Shown: in pieces, positions 18,535 through 31,489 of the stretch
Numbering within the stretch: position 1 is the stretch's first letter
How the letters are laid out: every line of letters starts with the position of its first letter
Origin: Bolinopsis microptera
Taxonomy: Eukaryota; Ctenophora; Tentaculata; Lobata; Bolinopsidae
Assembly: GCF_026151205.1 (NCBI RefSeq)
Contig: NC_087072.1
Span: forward strand, 2,501,375-2,565,374
Direction: 5' to 3'
Length of the DNA: 64,000 nucleotides
Translations under genes and position numbers: made by a program
The notes under the pieces: model-generated
Database searches by the model: none
Seen by the model: only the letters and a program-made list of their open reading frames with translations
What the model was told of the DNA's origin: nothing

Positions 18535-19830
18535 TCACATAGCAAGTCCACCAGCAACCTCAATATCAACACCAGTAATAAAAGTGCTGTTTTCCGAAGC
18601 TAGAAAACAGTAGAGGTCAGCAATCTCTGCTGTTTCCCCAAACCGACCCATCGGGGTCATCATGAGAACCATTTGTTTTATGTGTGGAGGAATAGCATCA
18701 GCCATGGGAGTGCTGATAAAGCCAGGAACTATCGTATTACAACGTATGCCTGAAGTGTGTGACTGTGAGTGAGAATACAATAAATTGAAATGAATCATAT
18801 CCACTATTTTATCGTCGTTAATATGTATGAAATCTCCAAAATAACTGGTACACATACCTTTTGGACCAAGTTCCCTAGCAGTTGTTTTAGAGAAAGCGAT
18901 GATACCGGCCTTTGCTGCACTGTAGTTAGCTTGTCCTGCGTTCCCTATCTTACCTGATATACTACCAGTATTTACGATACTGCCTGCATAGGAGTTATAT
19001 TTTAATACAAAACTTTAATTAAGCAGGTAAATATATATAATATACCTGAAGTGACATGTAAAATCCGGATTGGAATATTATTTATGAGTCGCATAGTTGA
19101 AATATTTTCTTGAAGTGACATGATTCAAATCATGTTATAAAAGTATAGCATTTAACACTTCATTACCATGTGCTTTTGCTTTGACCATCTGTCTAGCCAT
19201 GATCTGCGTAAAGAGGAATGTTCCAGTCAGGTGACATGACATTATACTGTCCCACTGTTCATCTGTCATCTTCAGAAGCATTGCATCGCGGGTTATCCCT
19301 ATTATACTGTGGGTCAGCTTTAAAACAATATATCTCTAGTATCTAAGCGAGAAAAAAGGCTGGCAGGATTTTATCAGATCATAAAATAATAATCCGCTTG
19401 TATTTCTAGGAGTTTACCAGCACAGTTGATGCCAATAGTAGGGGTTGTATCGAAGTGAGATGAAGCATTATCAACAGCACACTGCACGTGCTCCCGCTTG
19501 GAGATGTCACCTACAAATGATGCGCACAATCCACCAGTGCTACATATCTCTGATTTGGTTTTCTCAAGACCTAGGATTAAAGAGATTTATCTTTTTATGC
19601 TATAAGAAATGAAAATTGTTTTATATCAAATTTCGTGCACAGGTTTTAAAAAATACGTTTGTAATAATGTTCTGTCTATCCTATAGATGTAATCATAACA
19701 AACCTTCTTCGTTGAGATCAAATAGTCCGACTTTACAGTTGTGAGCTGCTAGTTTGAGAGCTACAGTTTTACCGATACCACTTCCTGCACCAGCAACCAG
19801 AGCCAACTTTCCACTTAGGCCTGATAGCAT
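18535..19830 (-). CDS. HSD17B8: 17-beta-hydroxysteroid / ketoacyl-ACP reductase type 8 (SDR family)
   Basis: Five exons (minus): 19830-19704, 19570-19418, 19298-19167, 18983-18858, 18749-18535. All four introns are phase 1 with GT-AG ends, giving 250 residues (human protein about 261). The Rossmann motif GAGSGIG is at about 14-20, CAGITRD at about 92-98, catalytic Ser145, and YSAAK with Tyr158/Lys162 (Ser-Tyr spacing 13). IRCNTIVPGFISTPM and FITGVDIEVAGGLAM close the fold. The family reduces 3-ketoacyl-ACP in mitochondrial fatty acid synthesis (as a complex with CBR4) and oxidises estradiol. The residue before GAGSGIG is Ala where Thr is usual. TTCTTAG lies one base before the ATG, so a 5' UTR intron or trans-splice acceptor is likely. 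NTPCR lies 279 bp upstream on the same strand. Confidence 0.95.
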
Positions 19831-20098
19831 TCTAAGAAATCAAAAGTTTATAACAATTTCAATAAAACGTACTTAAAACAAGACATGTAACAGCAACTTG
19901 CATCTTCGATACTTCAATAATAAACATTAAACATTTCCATTGTCAGAAACTAATTTTAGAAATTCAGGTTGACAGTTCGTTAGATCTAAAATATCAATAA
20001 ACCTTTGATTATTAATACTCATATGTTTCAAGACTTCAGTTATATGTGTATGTATAAAAGATCAATCCCTATTGCGGACACTCTTGTCACTTCAAACA

Positions 20099-20104
20099 TT
20101 TAAT
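20099..20104 (-). terminator. Candidate polyA signal (ATTAAA) of NTPCR
   Basis: ATTAAA on the minus strand, 5 nt after the TAG stop. A common variant hexamer, unusually close to the stop, so only a candidate. Confidence 0.4.
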
Positions 20105-20109
20105 CCAGA

Positions 20110-20682
20110 CTAATTATTGATTTTGCTGTCCAATACTTTCAGAAGTCTGTCTATCATATCATCTCTGTTTTCTCTTGTAACCTCAATAACCTCAACATCA
20201 GTTCTGTTCTTGAGTGAATCAACAAAAGGAATAGATTGGACTGGAACAGTACACAATAGATACACAAGGTCACTTTCGAAAAGTTTCATGACTTGAGCTT
20301 TAAATCTGTGACTGAAGAGCTCCATTTTCCCGATTTCATCTACAACAATAATACTTATCCCAGATCCACTGTGACCTAACAAGGGAAGAGCATTTTGTTC
20401 AAACGAGTTTACATCAACTGTATATTTTGAAACCTTAGGTCCTCGGGCTTGAACTCCTTCTGGATGTGCTCTAGCAAGTGATGCTCTTGTTTTATTATCC
20501 ACTGATACAATGTCAAATCCTATACGACAAGATTTCCTTGGTTGGTCTTTACTGCGAACTTCTTCAGTGTAAAATCCCTTGATCTGATTTGGATACCTCT
20601 CACTAAGAGTTGTTGCAACATGTTTACACAGTGTTGTTTTTCCAACACCTGGGGCCCCAGTCAGTAACAGGTGTTTCGTCAT
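20110..20682 (-). CDS. NTPCR: Cancer-related nucleoside-triphosphatase (NTPCR/THEP1 family)
   Basis: A single-exon 190-residue protein, the same length as the human enzyme, which hydrolyses NTPs to NDPs. The P-loop is GAPGVGKTT at about 8-16, then GFYTEEVR, RIGFDIV, a SKYTVDV/SFEQNALPLL block, Walker B IIVVDEIGKMELF, and VTRENRDDM near the end. Start: the ATG at 20682 matches the family N-terminus (MTKHLLLTG). An in-frame ATG at 20733 would add 17 unrelated residues, and CCATTTTTAG ends two bases before the chosen ATG like a splice acceptor. Stop TAG at 20110. An ATTAAA polyA-signal variant lies at 20099-20104. Confidence 0.96.
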   Translation of the reverse strand: MTKHLLLTGAPGVGKTTLCKHVATTLSERYPNQIKGFYTEEVRSKDQPRKSCRIGFDIVSVDNKTRASLARAHPEGVQARGPKVSKYTVDVNSFEQNALPLLGHSGSGISIIVVDEIGKMELFSHRFKAQVMKLFESDLVYLLCTVPVQSIPFVDSLKNRTDVEVIEVTRENRDDMIDRLLKVLDSKINN

Positions 20683-21079
20683 GGCTAAAAATGGGATAGA
20701 CTTTAATTCATGATTACATATTTTACGACACATGACAAATTTATGCTTTCACGAAGTAGCCGCATGTTGGGACTGTCCACAACACACTGGTTGATTGTTT
20801 TATGACGTGAGACAAAAAGGTAAATAAACAACAATTGATTCGCTGTACAACCTATTCTAAAGCAGTCGATGATCTACTCACAATGATTTATAAAATTATT
20901 CATCCACAATAGTGAGTTATGATATGACACTTATAGCTTGTGTCTCAGTGTCAACTTGAACGGTACTTAGTAACTGAACCATGGTTTCTAGAGTCTGCTA
21001 GATTGGACTCCTCTGATAGTTTTAAATGTGTATGCTTTTAACAATATGAACGAGGAAATGAGCTTCTGTCATCATTACA
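20683..21079. other. Upstream flank of NTPCR and 5' edge of LINE fragment
   Basis: Probably holds the NTPCR promoter on the minus strand. Otherwise no recognisable feature. Confidence 0.45.
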
Positions 21080-21962
21080 GTCTTATATGAGAGCGAATAA
21101 GTTACATATAAACATGTCCAAGTGCTGCTACATACACTTCAAACCCACCATGGCAGGTTCTAAATCAGAGATTTTATCACACCCTGAAGGTGTACTAACT
21201 ATAGACAACTTTCCAATCAAAAAGGTTTCATCCACAAAATTTCTGGGTGTTATAATTGACGAGAACCTATCATGGGAAGATCACATCAAAGCTCTTAAGC
21301 GAACTCTAAATCATTCCACATCCACTTTATGTAGACTCCGCTGCTCCCTTCCAGAATTTCTACACCAACAATTATATTATACCCTGTTCGAATCACATCT
21401 TTCTTACTGTATATCTGTATGGGGTGGGGCAGCGAAGCAACGTATAAGCTCATTATTTACTGCTCAGAAGTACTGTCTCAGAGTACTATTTGGTGATAGA
21501 CTGGCGTACCTTGATAAGTTTAAGACTTGTGCACGTACTAGGCCTATAGGACACCAGAAACTAGACCAAAAATTCTTCATAAAAGAGCACACCAAACCGA
21601 TATTCAAGCATAATAATATTCTAGCTGTACAAAATCTATATACATACCACAGTTACCTGGAGCTCTACAAGATAATGAAATTCCGTGCTCCAATATCCTT
21701 ACATGAGGGTTACACATGTTCATCAAGGAAACCCTGCCTTCTAATCTGTCAGGCAGACCCACCTGACAATCACAACACTAGATCAACCAAAATTTTTAAC
21801 ATTTTAACCCCAAAGTTCAGAATGACTGATTTTACTACTAGTGTAATGTGCTTGCGAGGAAAGCTAAAACGTGCGCTACTAGCTAATCAACATAACCACG
21901 CCCTGCTTGATTGGACCGTAAAAGACTTTGACTGCACAAATATTATTTTCCAAACATTATAA
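21080..21962 (+). pseudogene. 5'-truncated non-LTR retrotransposon, C-terminal part of reverse transcriptase
   Basis: An open frame of about 290 residues starting within the RT domain. It shows ANKLHINMSKCCYIHF, then STKFLGVIIDENLSWEDHI (the LGV-D-L-W-HI motif of RT block 7/thumb), CRLRCSLPEF, LYYTLFESHLSYCISVWGG, QKYCLRVLFG and a C-terminal Cys-containing tail ending near HALLDW. The catalytic FADD region and endonuclease are absent. This is the usual form of a 5'-truncated insertion made by target-primed reverse transcription. The frame is still open, so the insertion may be fairly young. Confidence 0.9.
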
Positions 21963-23170
21963 CTGGCTGGTCACACACATCTAAATTAAATTACCCTAGG
22001 CTACTGTTTTCCAAGTCTTGTCCTGTGAGTAAAGTATGTGTGAGAAAGTTTTAATAAAATGAATGTATATTTTTGAATTTTTAAATTTTAATTTGAGAAT
22101 GAAGTATAAAGAAATTTTTAATTAGCATTGTATAGTTTAAAATATTTATAGCTTATTATAACCATTGATAAATTTAAGCCATAATCTTTCGCCTGCTCTC
22201 CAATATCCACCTTGAAGGTGCATTTTTAATCCTTGAACTACACAATATAAAATCAAACATGTTTTAGTGTAGACTTTTTGTCACAACAAGACTGCAACCT
22301 AGATAGTAAAAACTTTAAACAGAACCCCTAATGTCTGCTAACAATTTTTCTTATAGTCCTAATTTGAGCCTTGTCTCTAAAAACTTAACTGAACTAGCGT
22401 TTTGGTGTGTGCAAAAGCTCCCAGGCACGCGCATTCCTTGCCCCGTTAGTAACCTGTCCTTCCAAAACCAAACAAGCAGTCAAGGACAAAAAGTCATACA
22501 CCAAATGGGCATTATACTTTATGAATTGTTTTACATCTTTTATTCTGTAAAATGTGCTAAAATTAAATTTCTTGTTTCATTGAAAAATTTCTTGTTTCAT
22601 TGAATTAACCAACATTGTAACCTGGTAGGCTGGTATGAATTCAAAATAAATTTGAGTCTGGCTTTTGTATAACCGTAAATCGTTCGCATTCCAATAAAAG
22701 ATGACTGGATTGACGGATGTTACTCGTCTAAATTTATTCGAAGTAGCGCGCGCCACTTTCTTCCCGATCATCATTAACAATGGTCAATTAAATGACTGGA
22801 GGGATCAAAAACTCCACATACTGACTTACATGCATTCCCAGTTAAGTAGTAAATTTAGCTTTTAATGTATCCTGTAAGTGTAATTTTTAGCTCGATACCA
22901 GATGCAATATGCATTGATTGACGTTGCCAACCCTTCCATATCTTATATCACGTCGTGACCCGGCCCCCAATATCGTTTCACCATAGTAAAGTTTCACTAT
23001 AGTAAAGTTTTTACGGTACAGAGGAGCCGCGCATTCGTGCGCGGCGATCCATACAACGTAAGGTCGTAAGACAATCCATATCAACGTTTTGCCTTACCTG
23101 GTATGGGGACCCAAGCTATAATGTTCATAAACAGCTATAATGTTCATAAACATAACATTGTAGGTTTACA
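21963..23170. other. LINE 3' tail and intergenic DNA
   Basis: The AT-rich LINE 3' UTR is followed by unassigned sequence. An 18-bp direct duplication (AATTTCTTGTTTCATTGA) is at about 22567-22603. A CpG-rich block from about 22920 contains a GCCGCGCATTCGTGCGCGGC hairpin near 23027. No gene seen. Confidence 0.5.
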
Positions 23171-23219
23171 ACCTACCAGGACGCGCGCCGAGTTGGACTC
23201 GTCGACGGTCCTGGTAGGT
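23171..23219. repeat. 12-bp-arm inverted repeat in CpG-rich DNA
   Basis: ACCTACCAGGAC (23171-23182) and GTCCTGGTAGGT (23208-23219) flank 25 nt of CG-rich sequence. Possibly the core of a foldback element. Confidence 0.75.
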
Positions 23220-23472
23220 AGAAATACGACTCAATTACGGCAGAAAAGTGCCGTAGATGCTGATTGGCTGAGACGTTTGCGCCAATAGGAGAGCTTATAT
23301 TGAGTCACGTGAGCTATGCGCGGCGTAAAATCACTCTGCAGATCGAAATTCTGTGATAAAATCGAGCGCTCATCAATTTTGTCTGGCTTTGTAACTACAC
23401 TTACTCACGCAGGATGTAATCGATTCACTATTGTTTTGCTCGCTGTCTAAGACTGTATTGAAATTAAGCTTA

Positions 23473-26400
23473 ACATTTGATAACAGATTCTATTCACTTC
23501 CAGCTTCTAACTTTAATTTGATCGCTTGCATGTCATTTGTTTGATTGTTTCCAGATTAAATCTGACCGGTGTATCATCAATCAATATTACGGTTCAATAT
23601 TACAGTTTAGTGGGCTATAATTAAGCTGTTACCTGCATCTGCATCTGCAGATGAACAAACGAATATTATGGTGCATGCCAATGTAAATGAAGGTTTTTGT
23701 CGCTTACCTTAATGAGTTAATGTACAATTAATTTTGAAGATCAAACCTATTTTTGCTACTGGCATTGTTGATGCGACCTAACCCGATCGTTTTTGCTATA
23801 ACTATATCCCTTGACTAGAATTTCGAGTTCTCCTTATGCTGCAGGTACTCCAAATATCGTATGATAATAATAATCTAAATCATTGGCTAGAAATTACGTG
23901 ACACACTTGTAATCCAGTGGCATTAATGTTATTTAACGGCATAACATGGAGTCCCTGTTCATTTTACCAAATAATGAACTGTGACTAAACTTCCAAGTTG
24001 AATTCTATAACTAGCCCCTCGGACGTTTCCATAATAACAGATCTGATACAACTAAATATAAGTCTGCTGTGTTAAGTTAATAATTTTTTCTAAGGTGTTT
24101 TCCAACTCCCATACATCCGCTTACACTCAGTGTGTACTGAACGATTTGCGTATAATAACAAGAAACCATTTGTGTAAATCTTACATTTTATCATACCTAC
24201 TATTTAAGCCTCAATTATCCATTTAAGCCTCAATTATCCATTAAAACATAGACCTCAGTTTGTAAAGTAAATCTTTTGAGTTTGAACAGTGAACACCTCC
24301 CAGTTACCATGGTGATAATCCAAGAAACATCACGTGATTCGCTAGCCAAGTAAAGTTATAATTGTATAATCGAATCCGTAGAAAGTGCAATTATTACATT
24401 TGATAACAGATTCTATTCACTTCCAGCTTCTAGCTTTAATTTGATTGCTTGCATGTCATTTGTTTGATTGTTTCCAGATTCAATCTGACCGGTGTATCAT
24501 CAATCAATATTACGGTTCAATATTACGGTTCAGTGGGCTATAATTAAGCTGCTACCTGCATCTGCAGATGAACAAACGAATATTATGGTGCATGCCAATG
24601 TAAATGAAGGTTTTTGTCGCTTACCTTAATGAGTTAATGTACAATTAATTTTGAAGATCAAACCTATTTTTGCTACTGGCATTGTTGATGCGACCTAACC
24701 CGATCGTTTTTGCTATAACTATATCCCTTGACTAGAATTTCGAGTTCTCCTTATGCTGCAGGTACTCCAAATATCGTATGATAATAATAATCTAAATCAT
24801 TGGCTAGAAATTACGTGACACACTTGTAATCCAGTGGCATTAATGTTATTTAACGGCATAACATGGAGTCCCTGTTCATTTTACCAAATAATGAACTGTG
24901 ACTAAACTTCCAAGTTGAATTCTATAACTAGCCCCTCGGACGTTTCCATAGTAACAGATCTGATACAACTAAATATAAGTCTGCTGTGTTAAGTTAATAA
25001 TTTTTTCTAAGGTGTTTTCCAACTCCCATACATCCGCTTACACTCAGTGTGTACTGAACGATTTGCGTATAATAACAAGAAACCATTTGTGTAAATCTTA
25101 CATTTTATCATACCTACTATTTAAGCCTCAATTATCCATTTAAGCCTCAATTATCCATTAAAACATAGACCTCAGTTTGTAAAGTAAATCTTTTGAGTTT
25201 GAACAGTGAACACCTCCCAGTTACCATGGTGATAATCCAAGAAACATCACGTGATTCGCTAGCCAAGTAAAGTTATAATTGTATAATCGAATCCGTAGAA
25301 AGTGCAATTATTACATTTGATAACAGATTCTATTCACTTCCAGCTTCTAGCTTTAATTTGATTGCTTGCATGTCATTTGTTTGATTGTTTCCAGATTCAA
25401 TCTGACCGGTGTATCATCAATCAATATTACGGTTCAATATTACGGTTCAGTGGGCTATAATTAAGCTGCTACCTGCATCTGCAGATGAACAAACGAATAT
25501 TATGGTGCATGCCAATGTAAATGAAGGTTTTTGTCGCTTACCTTAATGTACAATTAATTTTGAAGATCAAACCTATTTTTGCTATTGGCATTGTTGATGC
25601 GACCTAACCCGATCGTTTTTGCTATAACTATATCCCTTGACTAGAATTTCGAGTTCTCCTTATGCTGCAGGTACTCCAAAAGTCGTATGATAATAATAAT
25701 CTAAATCATTGGCTAGAAATGACGTGACACACTTGTAATCCAGTGGCATTAATGTTATTTAACGGCATAACATGGAGTCCCTGTTCATTTTACCAAATAA
25801 TGAACTGTGACTAAACTTCCAAGTTGAATTCTATAACTAGCCCCTCGGACGTTTCCATAGTAACAGATCTGATACAACTAAATATAAGTCTGCTGTGTTA
25901 AATTAATAATTTGTTCTAAGGTGTGTTCCAACTCCCATACATCCGCTTACACTCAGTGTGTACTGAACGATTTGCGTATAATAACAAGAAACCATTTGTG
26001 TAAATCTTACATTTTATCATACCTACTATTTAAGCCTCAATTATCCATTGAACATGGATATTAAAACATAGACCTCAGTTTGTAAAGTAAATCTTTTGAG
26101 TTTGAACACCTCCCAGTTACCATGGTGATAATCCAAGAAACATCACGTGATTTGCTAGCCAAGTAAAGTTATAATTGTATAATCGAATCCGTAGAAAGTG
26201 CAATTATTACATTTGATAACAGATTCTATTCACTTCCAGCTTCTAGCTTTAATTTGATTGCTTGCATGTCATTTGTTTGATTGTTTCCAGATTAAATCTG
26301 ACCGGTGTATCATCAATCAATATTACGGTTCAATATTACGGTTTAGTGGGCTATAATTAAGCTGTTACCTGCATCTGCAGATGAACAAACGAATATTATG

Positions 26401-27139
26401 GTGCATACCAATGTAAATGAAGGTTTTTGTCGCTTACCTCAGTGTACAATTAATTTTGAAGATCAAACCTATTTTTGCTACTGGCATTGTTGATGCGACC
26501 TAACCCGATCGTTTTTGCTATAACTATATCCCTTGACTAGAATTTCGAGTTCTCCTTATGCTGCAGGTACTCCAAATATCGTATGATAATAATAATCTAA
26601 ATCATTGGCTAGAAATGACGTGACACACTTGTAATCCAGTGGCATTAATGTTATTTAACGGCATCACATGGAGTCCCTGTTCATTTTACCAAATAATGAA
26701 CTGTGACTAAACTTCCAAGTTGAATTCTATAACTAGCCCCTCGGACGTTTCCATAGTAACAGATCTGATACAACGTGATGGACACCAGTTTTATATATGT
26801 TACTAAATATAAGTCTGCTGTGTTAAGTTAATAATTTTTTCTAAGGTGTGTTCCAACTCCCATACATCCGCTTACACTCAGTGTGTACTGAACGATTTGC
26901 GTATAATAACAAGAAACCATTTGTGTAAATCTTACATTTTATCATACCTACTATTTAAGCTTCAATTATCCATTGAACATGGATATTAAAACATAGACCT
27001 CAGTTTGTAAAGTAAATCTTTTGAGTTTGAACAGTGAACACCTCCCAGTTACCATGGTGATAATCCAAGAAACATCACGTGATTCGTTAGCCAAGTAAAG
27101 TTATAATTGTATAATCGAATCCGTAGAAAGTGCAATTAT
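23473..27139. repeat. Four tandem ~0.9-kb repeats
   Basis: Copies start with ACATTTGATAACAGATTC at 23473, 24396, 25313 and 26209 (spacing 923, 917, 896) and the last ends near 27139. Identity is high, with indels such as a missing GAGTTAATG in copies 3-4 and a ~28-bp insertion in copy 4. No ORF longer than a few dozen codons. It ends in a further related fragment (about 27140-27180). Non-coding local tandem duplication or satellite; function unknown. Confidence 0.95.
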
Positions 27140-27179
27140 TATTGGCTATTAATGACGTGACATAGTTGTAGTCTAGTGG

Positions 27180-29346
27180 TAATAATGTTTTTGGCTAGCT
27201 GACTGAACACGCCATTTTGGAACTAAATTGATCGTCTCCAGGTCCCCGGACAGTTTAATCTTAAAATATCTTAGTTAATTAGTTTAAATCAGACTTGAAA
27301 TGAAATGAATCTAAAAATGATCTGACGGTGTACACTCTTTAAATGTATGATAACCTCCTTTTAAAATAAAATATATGTTTTAAACAAATTTGCTGTTAAT
27401 TAGTACTTGAGTATTTAGTATCCGTGTAAATAAGTCCTCTTTACTGGTTTTTGTCGTTGCTTACTGACTTACTTGACTTGACTTAAGGCGGCTTCAGCGT
27501 CGTTGCTTAGTAACCTTAAAATGTGTGCTTTTTAACGGTATAAATACGGTAAATATTTAACTCAGTGAGATTATCATGAACTAATACTCTTCAAAATTTC
27601 GTTAGCCAGGACCGATCGAGTGCAAGATGAAGTACTGTAAACTTTTAACGAGAACAAGGAGAGTTAAGTTTTCGTTATGGAGAATGGAGAATGTAAGCAA
27701 GTGATTTTTAAATATCATTTTCTACTGATAAGTTTTTAATTTATATTACAACAGGTAAAAACTGTCTTCTTCTCTGTTGGACGTTGGTAGGTTAAACATT
27801 TGTGTCATTGTAAACTAAAAGTTAAATTATTAAACGTAATTAAATTGATACATCTCACTGATTCAATATATTTATCCAGGTGTTTGGGCAGAGTCGGACA
27901 GATTTTAGAAAATCGCTAGAGTACCATCCTGCAGAAGACGACGAACAAATTAGCACTGCTGCATTTTACTAGAATATGATATAGAGGAGTTATACTGTTA
28001 TTCTCCCCTTTGCTTTTTCGCTGAAGCTCGTTTACGGACAACACTTCCCCTAGAACTGGATCACGATCACGAAGGATAAAACCCGGGTGGCCTACTCTGA
28101 TCTTGTTATCTCAGATAATCTCAGATTCTCACAAAGTAAATTTATCAAAATTTCCGCATGCCCCTCTAAGTAAGACAGTGCTAATTTAGTCGTTTACTAT
28201 TATGTCGTTTACTATTATGTTTCGATGAAATTTTCGAATTTTTTTAATAGACTCAGTTTATAATGAAATTAAATCGTGGGATCATTTTCTAATGTCATTT
28301 ATTGTTAACTTGAATGCAACTTGGTTGTGAAATAGGTTATTTTATTTCTGTGCAAATTTGTAGACTTATAAGTCTACTACTTGCAGGATAAGATTTTCAA
28401 CAGAACCAAGAGCGGTACCCAAATCAACGATGTGGTTTGCAAGGGAAGCAGTGGTCAAATATCCTGTTCAAACTAAACAGAATTCTCGTCAGATCCGGTA
28501 AAATTATAATGATTTAATAAAATTTTCGATGCAAATGACAATCTTTTAGATTACAAAATCAGTCAAGCAGTCTTGACCATATTGTTGCAGATTTTGAACT
28601 ATACCGCCGCAACCACATAACATATAATGACCAGATTAAATTTTGAGACACAAATTTACACTTTCTGGCCTTAAGAGAATATCACGCTGTATCAACAAAA
28701 ACATGTACCTTTTGGTCGTTTAAATCGCCCTGGGCAGTGGCACTGCGAGGTATTAACAGCAAATATGAGCTATAAATTTGGTTTTCAATTGGTTTAAACA
28801 AAACAATGCATGTTTCTCCGCCAATATATTCCTACTAATATGACTAATACTGTGTCTGTGATAAAGCGTACGTAAATAATCGATCGTTTGAAATGATTCC
28901 AGTATGTCTTAAACTAAGATGAGAAGTACGTACTGTACCCAGCTTAAAGTACGTACCGTACAACCACTTTAAAGTACGAAGTCTTTCTGAAAAAATATTG
29001 TGTCCGCTTTTTACCTTATCTTTACATAATTTTGTGTGGCATCGTGTCTCGTGATGTGATCGAGCATTTTAAAGGAAAATGTTAATACGAGATTAGAGAT
29101 GTGTCATGTGCGTGATAGGCTATATAAGTAATTTTACTTCTACACACAGACATAACCCTTTATCAACTGTAATATAACATAATTGATTAAAGTGTCAATG
29201 TCTGGCGAGATATTTGTTTCTGCACACTGAACATGTAGCGAGGAGCGCACACTGCACGTGGGCGAAATTTTCCCGCTTAAACTGACTTGATTATACTAAT
29301 AACTGAAACTCTACACTTAGCATTTCATGCGCTATTATAACCGCGT
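27180..29346. other. Intergenic, no gene seen
   Basis: AT-rich unique-looking sequence. I saw no open frame or splice-bounded exon resembling a known protein. Confidence 0.5.
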
Positions 29347-29351
29347 TATAA

Positions 29352-29543
29352 GGGAACGTTCACATATGACGTCAGCAGCCGAGGGGGAGGCCGGAGGGGG
29401 TTGTGAAATGCTGACGGGAGGAGGGGGTTTTAGGGGGGCCGGGGGGGGGGGGGGGGGGGGTTGGGTCGCTCAATGCTGAAAGTTGCTGACAGGGGGGGGT
29501 AAAATTTGCCAAAATATTGCTGATTTCATATGTGAACGCTCCC
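29352..29543. mobile_element. MITE-like element with G-rich core
   Basis: The termini GGGAACGTTCACATATGA and TCATATGTGAACGCTCCC are inverted repeats with one mismatch (A/G). TATAA directly flanks both ends (29347-29351 and 29544-29548) as a target duplication. The interior is very G-rich, with a run of about 20 G near 29440-29460 and several shorter runs, and no ORF. A short non-autonomous DNA transposon, superfamily not determined. Confidence 0.85.
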
Positions 29544-29548
29544 TATAA

Positions 29549-30556
29549 TAAATGCTCACACTGCATTAACTAAGAAGTGAATTTAGCAATTGGAAGTTTG
29601 AGGCGATTTCTTTTCAAAATTTGTACCGGCCCCCATTTCTTGCGCCCATTTTTGCGAGCTTGCCCCTTGCTGGTTTAGAGTGGTTACTAGTATGTGTTTG
29701 GTGTGTAATAATTACAACCTTGCTATCAAGCTCAACCAACAATATTAGATCGTAGAGTAAACAATAAACCATGGCCATCTTGTATTGATCTAAAGACGTT
29801 TGATGGTTTGTACTGAAATAGTTGCAAACTTTTCCATAGCCGTTTTGCTAAGATGACTACGTAATTAATTTTTATAACTGCAATTAATCAATTATACTCA
29901 ATAGGCGTACGTACACTGTACAGTCATACTATTCTAACGATGAAATAATAATGGAGCGACATAAGTTGAGGTGTCCGTAGCCTAGGAGCCATCAAAAGTC
30001 ACATAACATTACCCATGTTTATGGAATGAACGGAAATGAACAAACATGAACATTATCCTCAAAGTGCTCAAAATTTTCAAAATTGGTCGGAAAGAGTTAA
30101 TGTTTGTCCTAGGAGTACTCAAACCAAGTTTGGGAATCACTGCATGTCTAGAACCGATGTAACCAATGTTCCAATTTTGTCCCAATAATCCTCCTAAGTA
30201 TCCCATATTCAATTTTGCGACCAATTTTGTATTATATTTTCGTTAAAGTTCCAGAATTTTCCAATTTTCAGAATTATGTACACAATTATTAACACACGTA
30301 CCTGAATTCTCTCCAAGTGAAGTGAGCAATTAAAATAATATGTTGTTGTAATATTCCAACTTCATGACCGAAATGTTATCACGAGATGTACATGTTCGCT
30401 TACTTTGTCATTACTTTATTACGGCTGCGGTAATCTATAAATAATCATACTTTACACACATTTCTTTACACGCTGTAGGTTCCACACTGCACAAGGGCGT
30501 ATCATATTCCACTTAAAATTAAAAATTACCATGCACATGCACAAATTGCCCATTTT
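29549..30556. other. Intergenic, no gene seen
   Basis: AT-rich, no supported feature. Confidence 0.45.
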
Positions 30557-30597
30557 TGTCGATAAATGGTACATAAAAATGTAACCATTTATCGACA
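30557..30597. repeat. 14-bp-arm hairpin
   Basis: TGTCGATAAATGGT (30557-30570) and ACCATTTATCGACA (30584-30597) are exact reverse complements with a 13-nt spacer. Confidence 0.85.
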
Positions 30598-31489
30598 GAA
30601 ATACGATATATATAATGTTCCCGGAATAGTATAACCTAAAAATGACTTGTTTGAAATCAAATATCTAATTAGCCGAGTTCTGATTATATCTTACCAACCT
30701 TCCCGATAACACCAGTTTGTATCTAAACATTTGCTCCTAATAGCAACACTATGACTAACGTAATGGGTTTTATTTTCAGTTACTGATGGACTGACTTGCC
30801 ATTGTGTGATACTGATAGTCGCCGAAGGATCTCTCTGACATGAAAACGGCTATACTGACGTCTGACAAAGAAGAATGTTCTTTCTTCTCTAATCTCTGAC
30901 TCTCATTTTGCTGTGCCGGGCCCGGAATGTCGTGCCCTTGTTATTTCTGGAAGATAATGTACTGCTGGGAATAATCTATACTCTATTTTAATGGTCTCCT
31001 TCTCATAAAACTGTAAAACATACAGTAGGTGAGGACATACTAGAATTTTTGGAATATAATTATATGGCTTAAAAATACAATTCAGTCACACTGTAGGCTC
31101 AATATTGTGAACAGTCATAATTGTGGGTCAAGTTTTGTAGTTAAATCAGTAATGCATCATGTCTTAACTCCCAAACCATCTGATAAACCGAGTTTCGACC
31201 TCTGATCAATTAAAATGAATTACTTTCAGTTACTGCCAAAACGTTCTTCTACAAATCCTCTACAATGATGCCGAACGCTTGAACTTGAAGATTGAGTTAA
31301 TCTTCAAGATGTTGCTCCGATCAAAGAATTTAAGATGAAAATTCCAGTTCATAATGTTACACTGTGCACGGGATTTAGAAAGATAAACATTATATATTAT
31401 AATCCGTTGTTTCAATAAATTTGTTTTCTTTGTTAATCACTAACTGATCGATGATCTAACTAGGTTTTATCTCTAACTTAAACTGTGAT
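30598..31489. other. Intergenic, no gene seen
   Basis: No supported feature. Confidence 0.45.
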
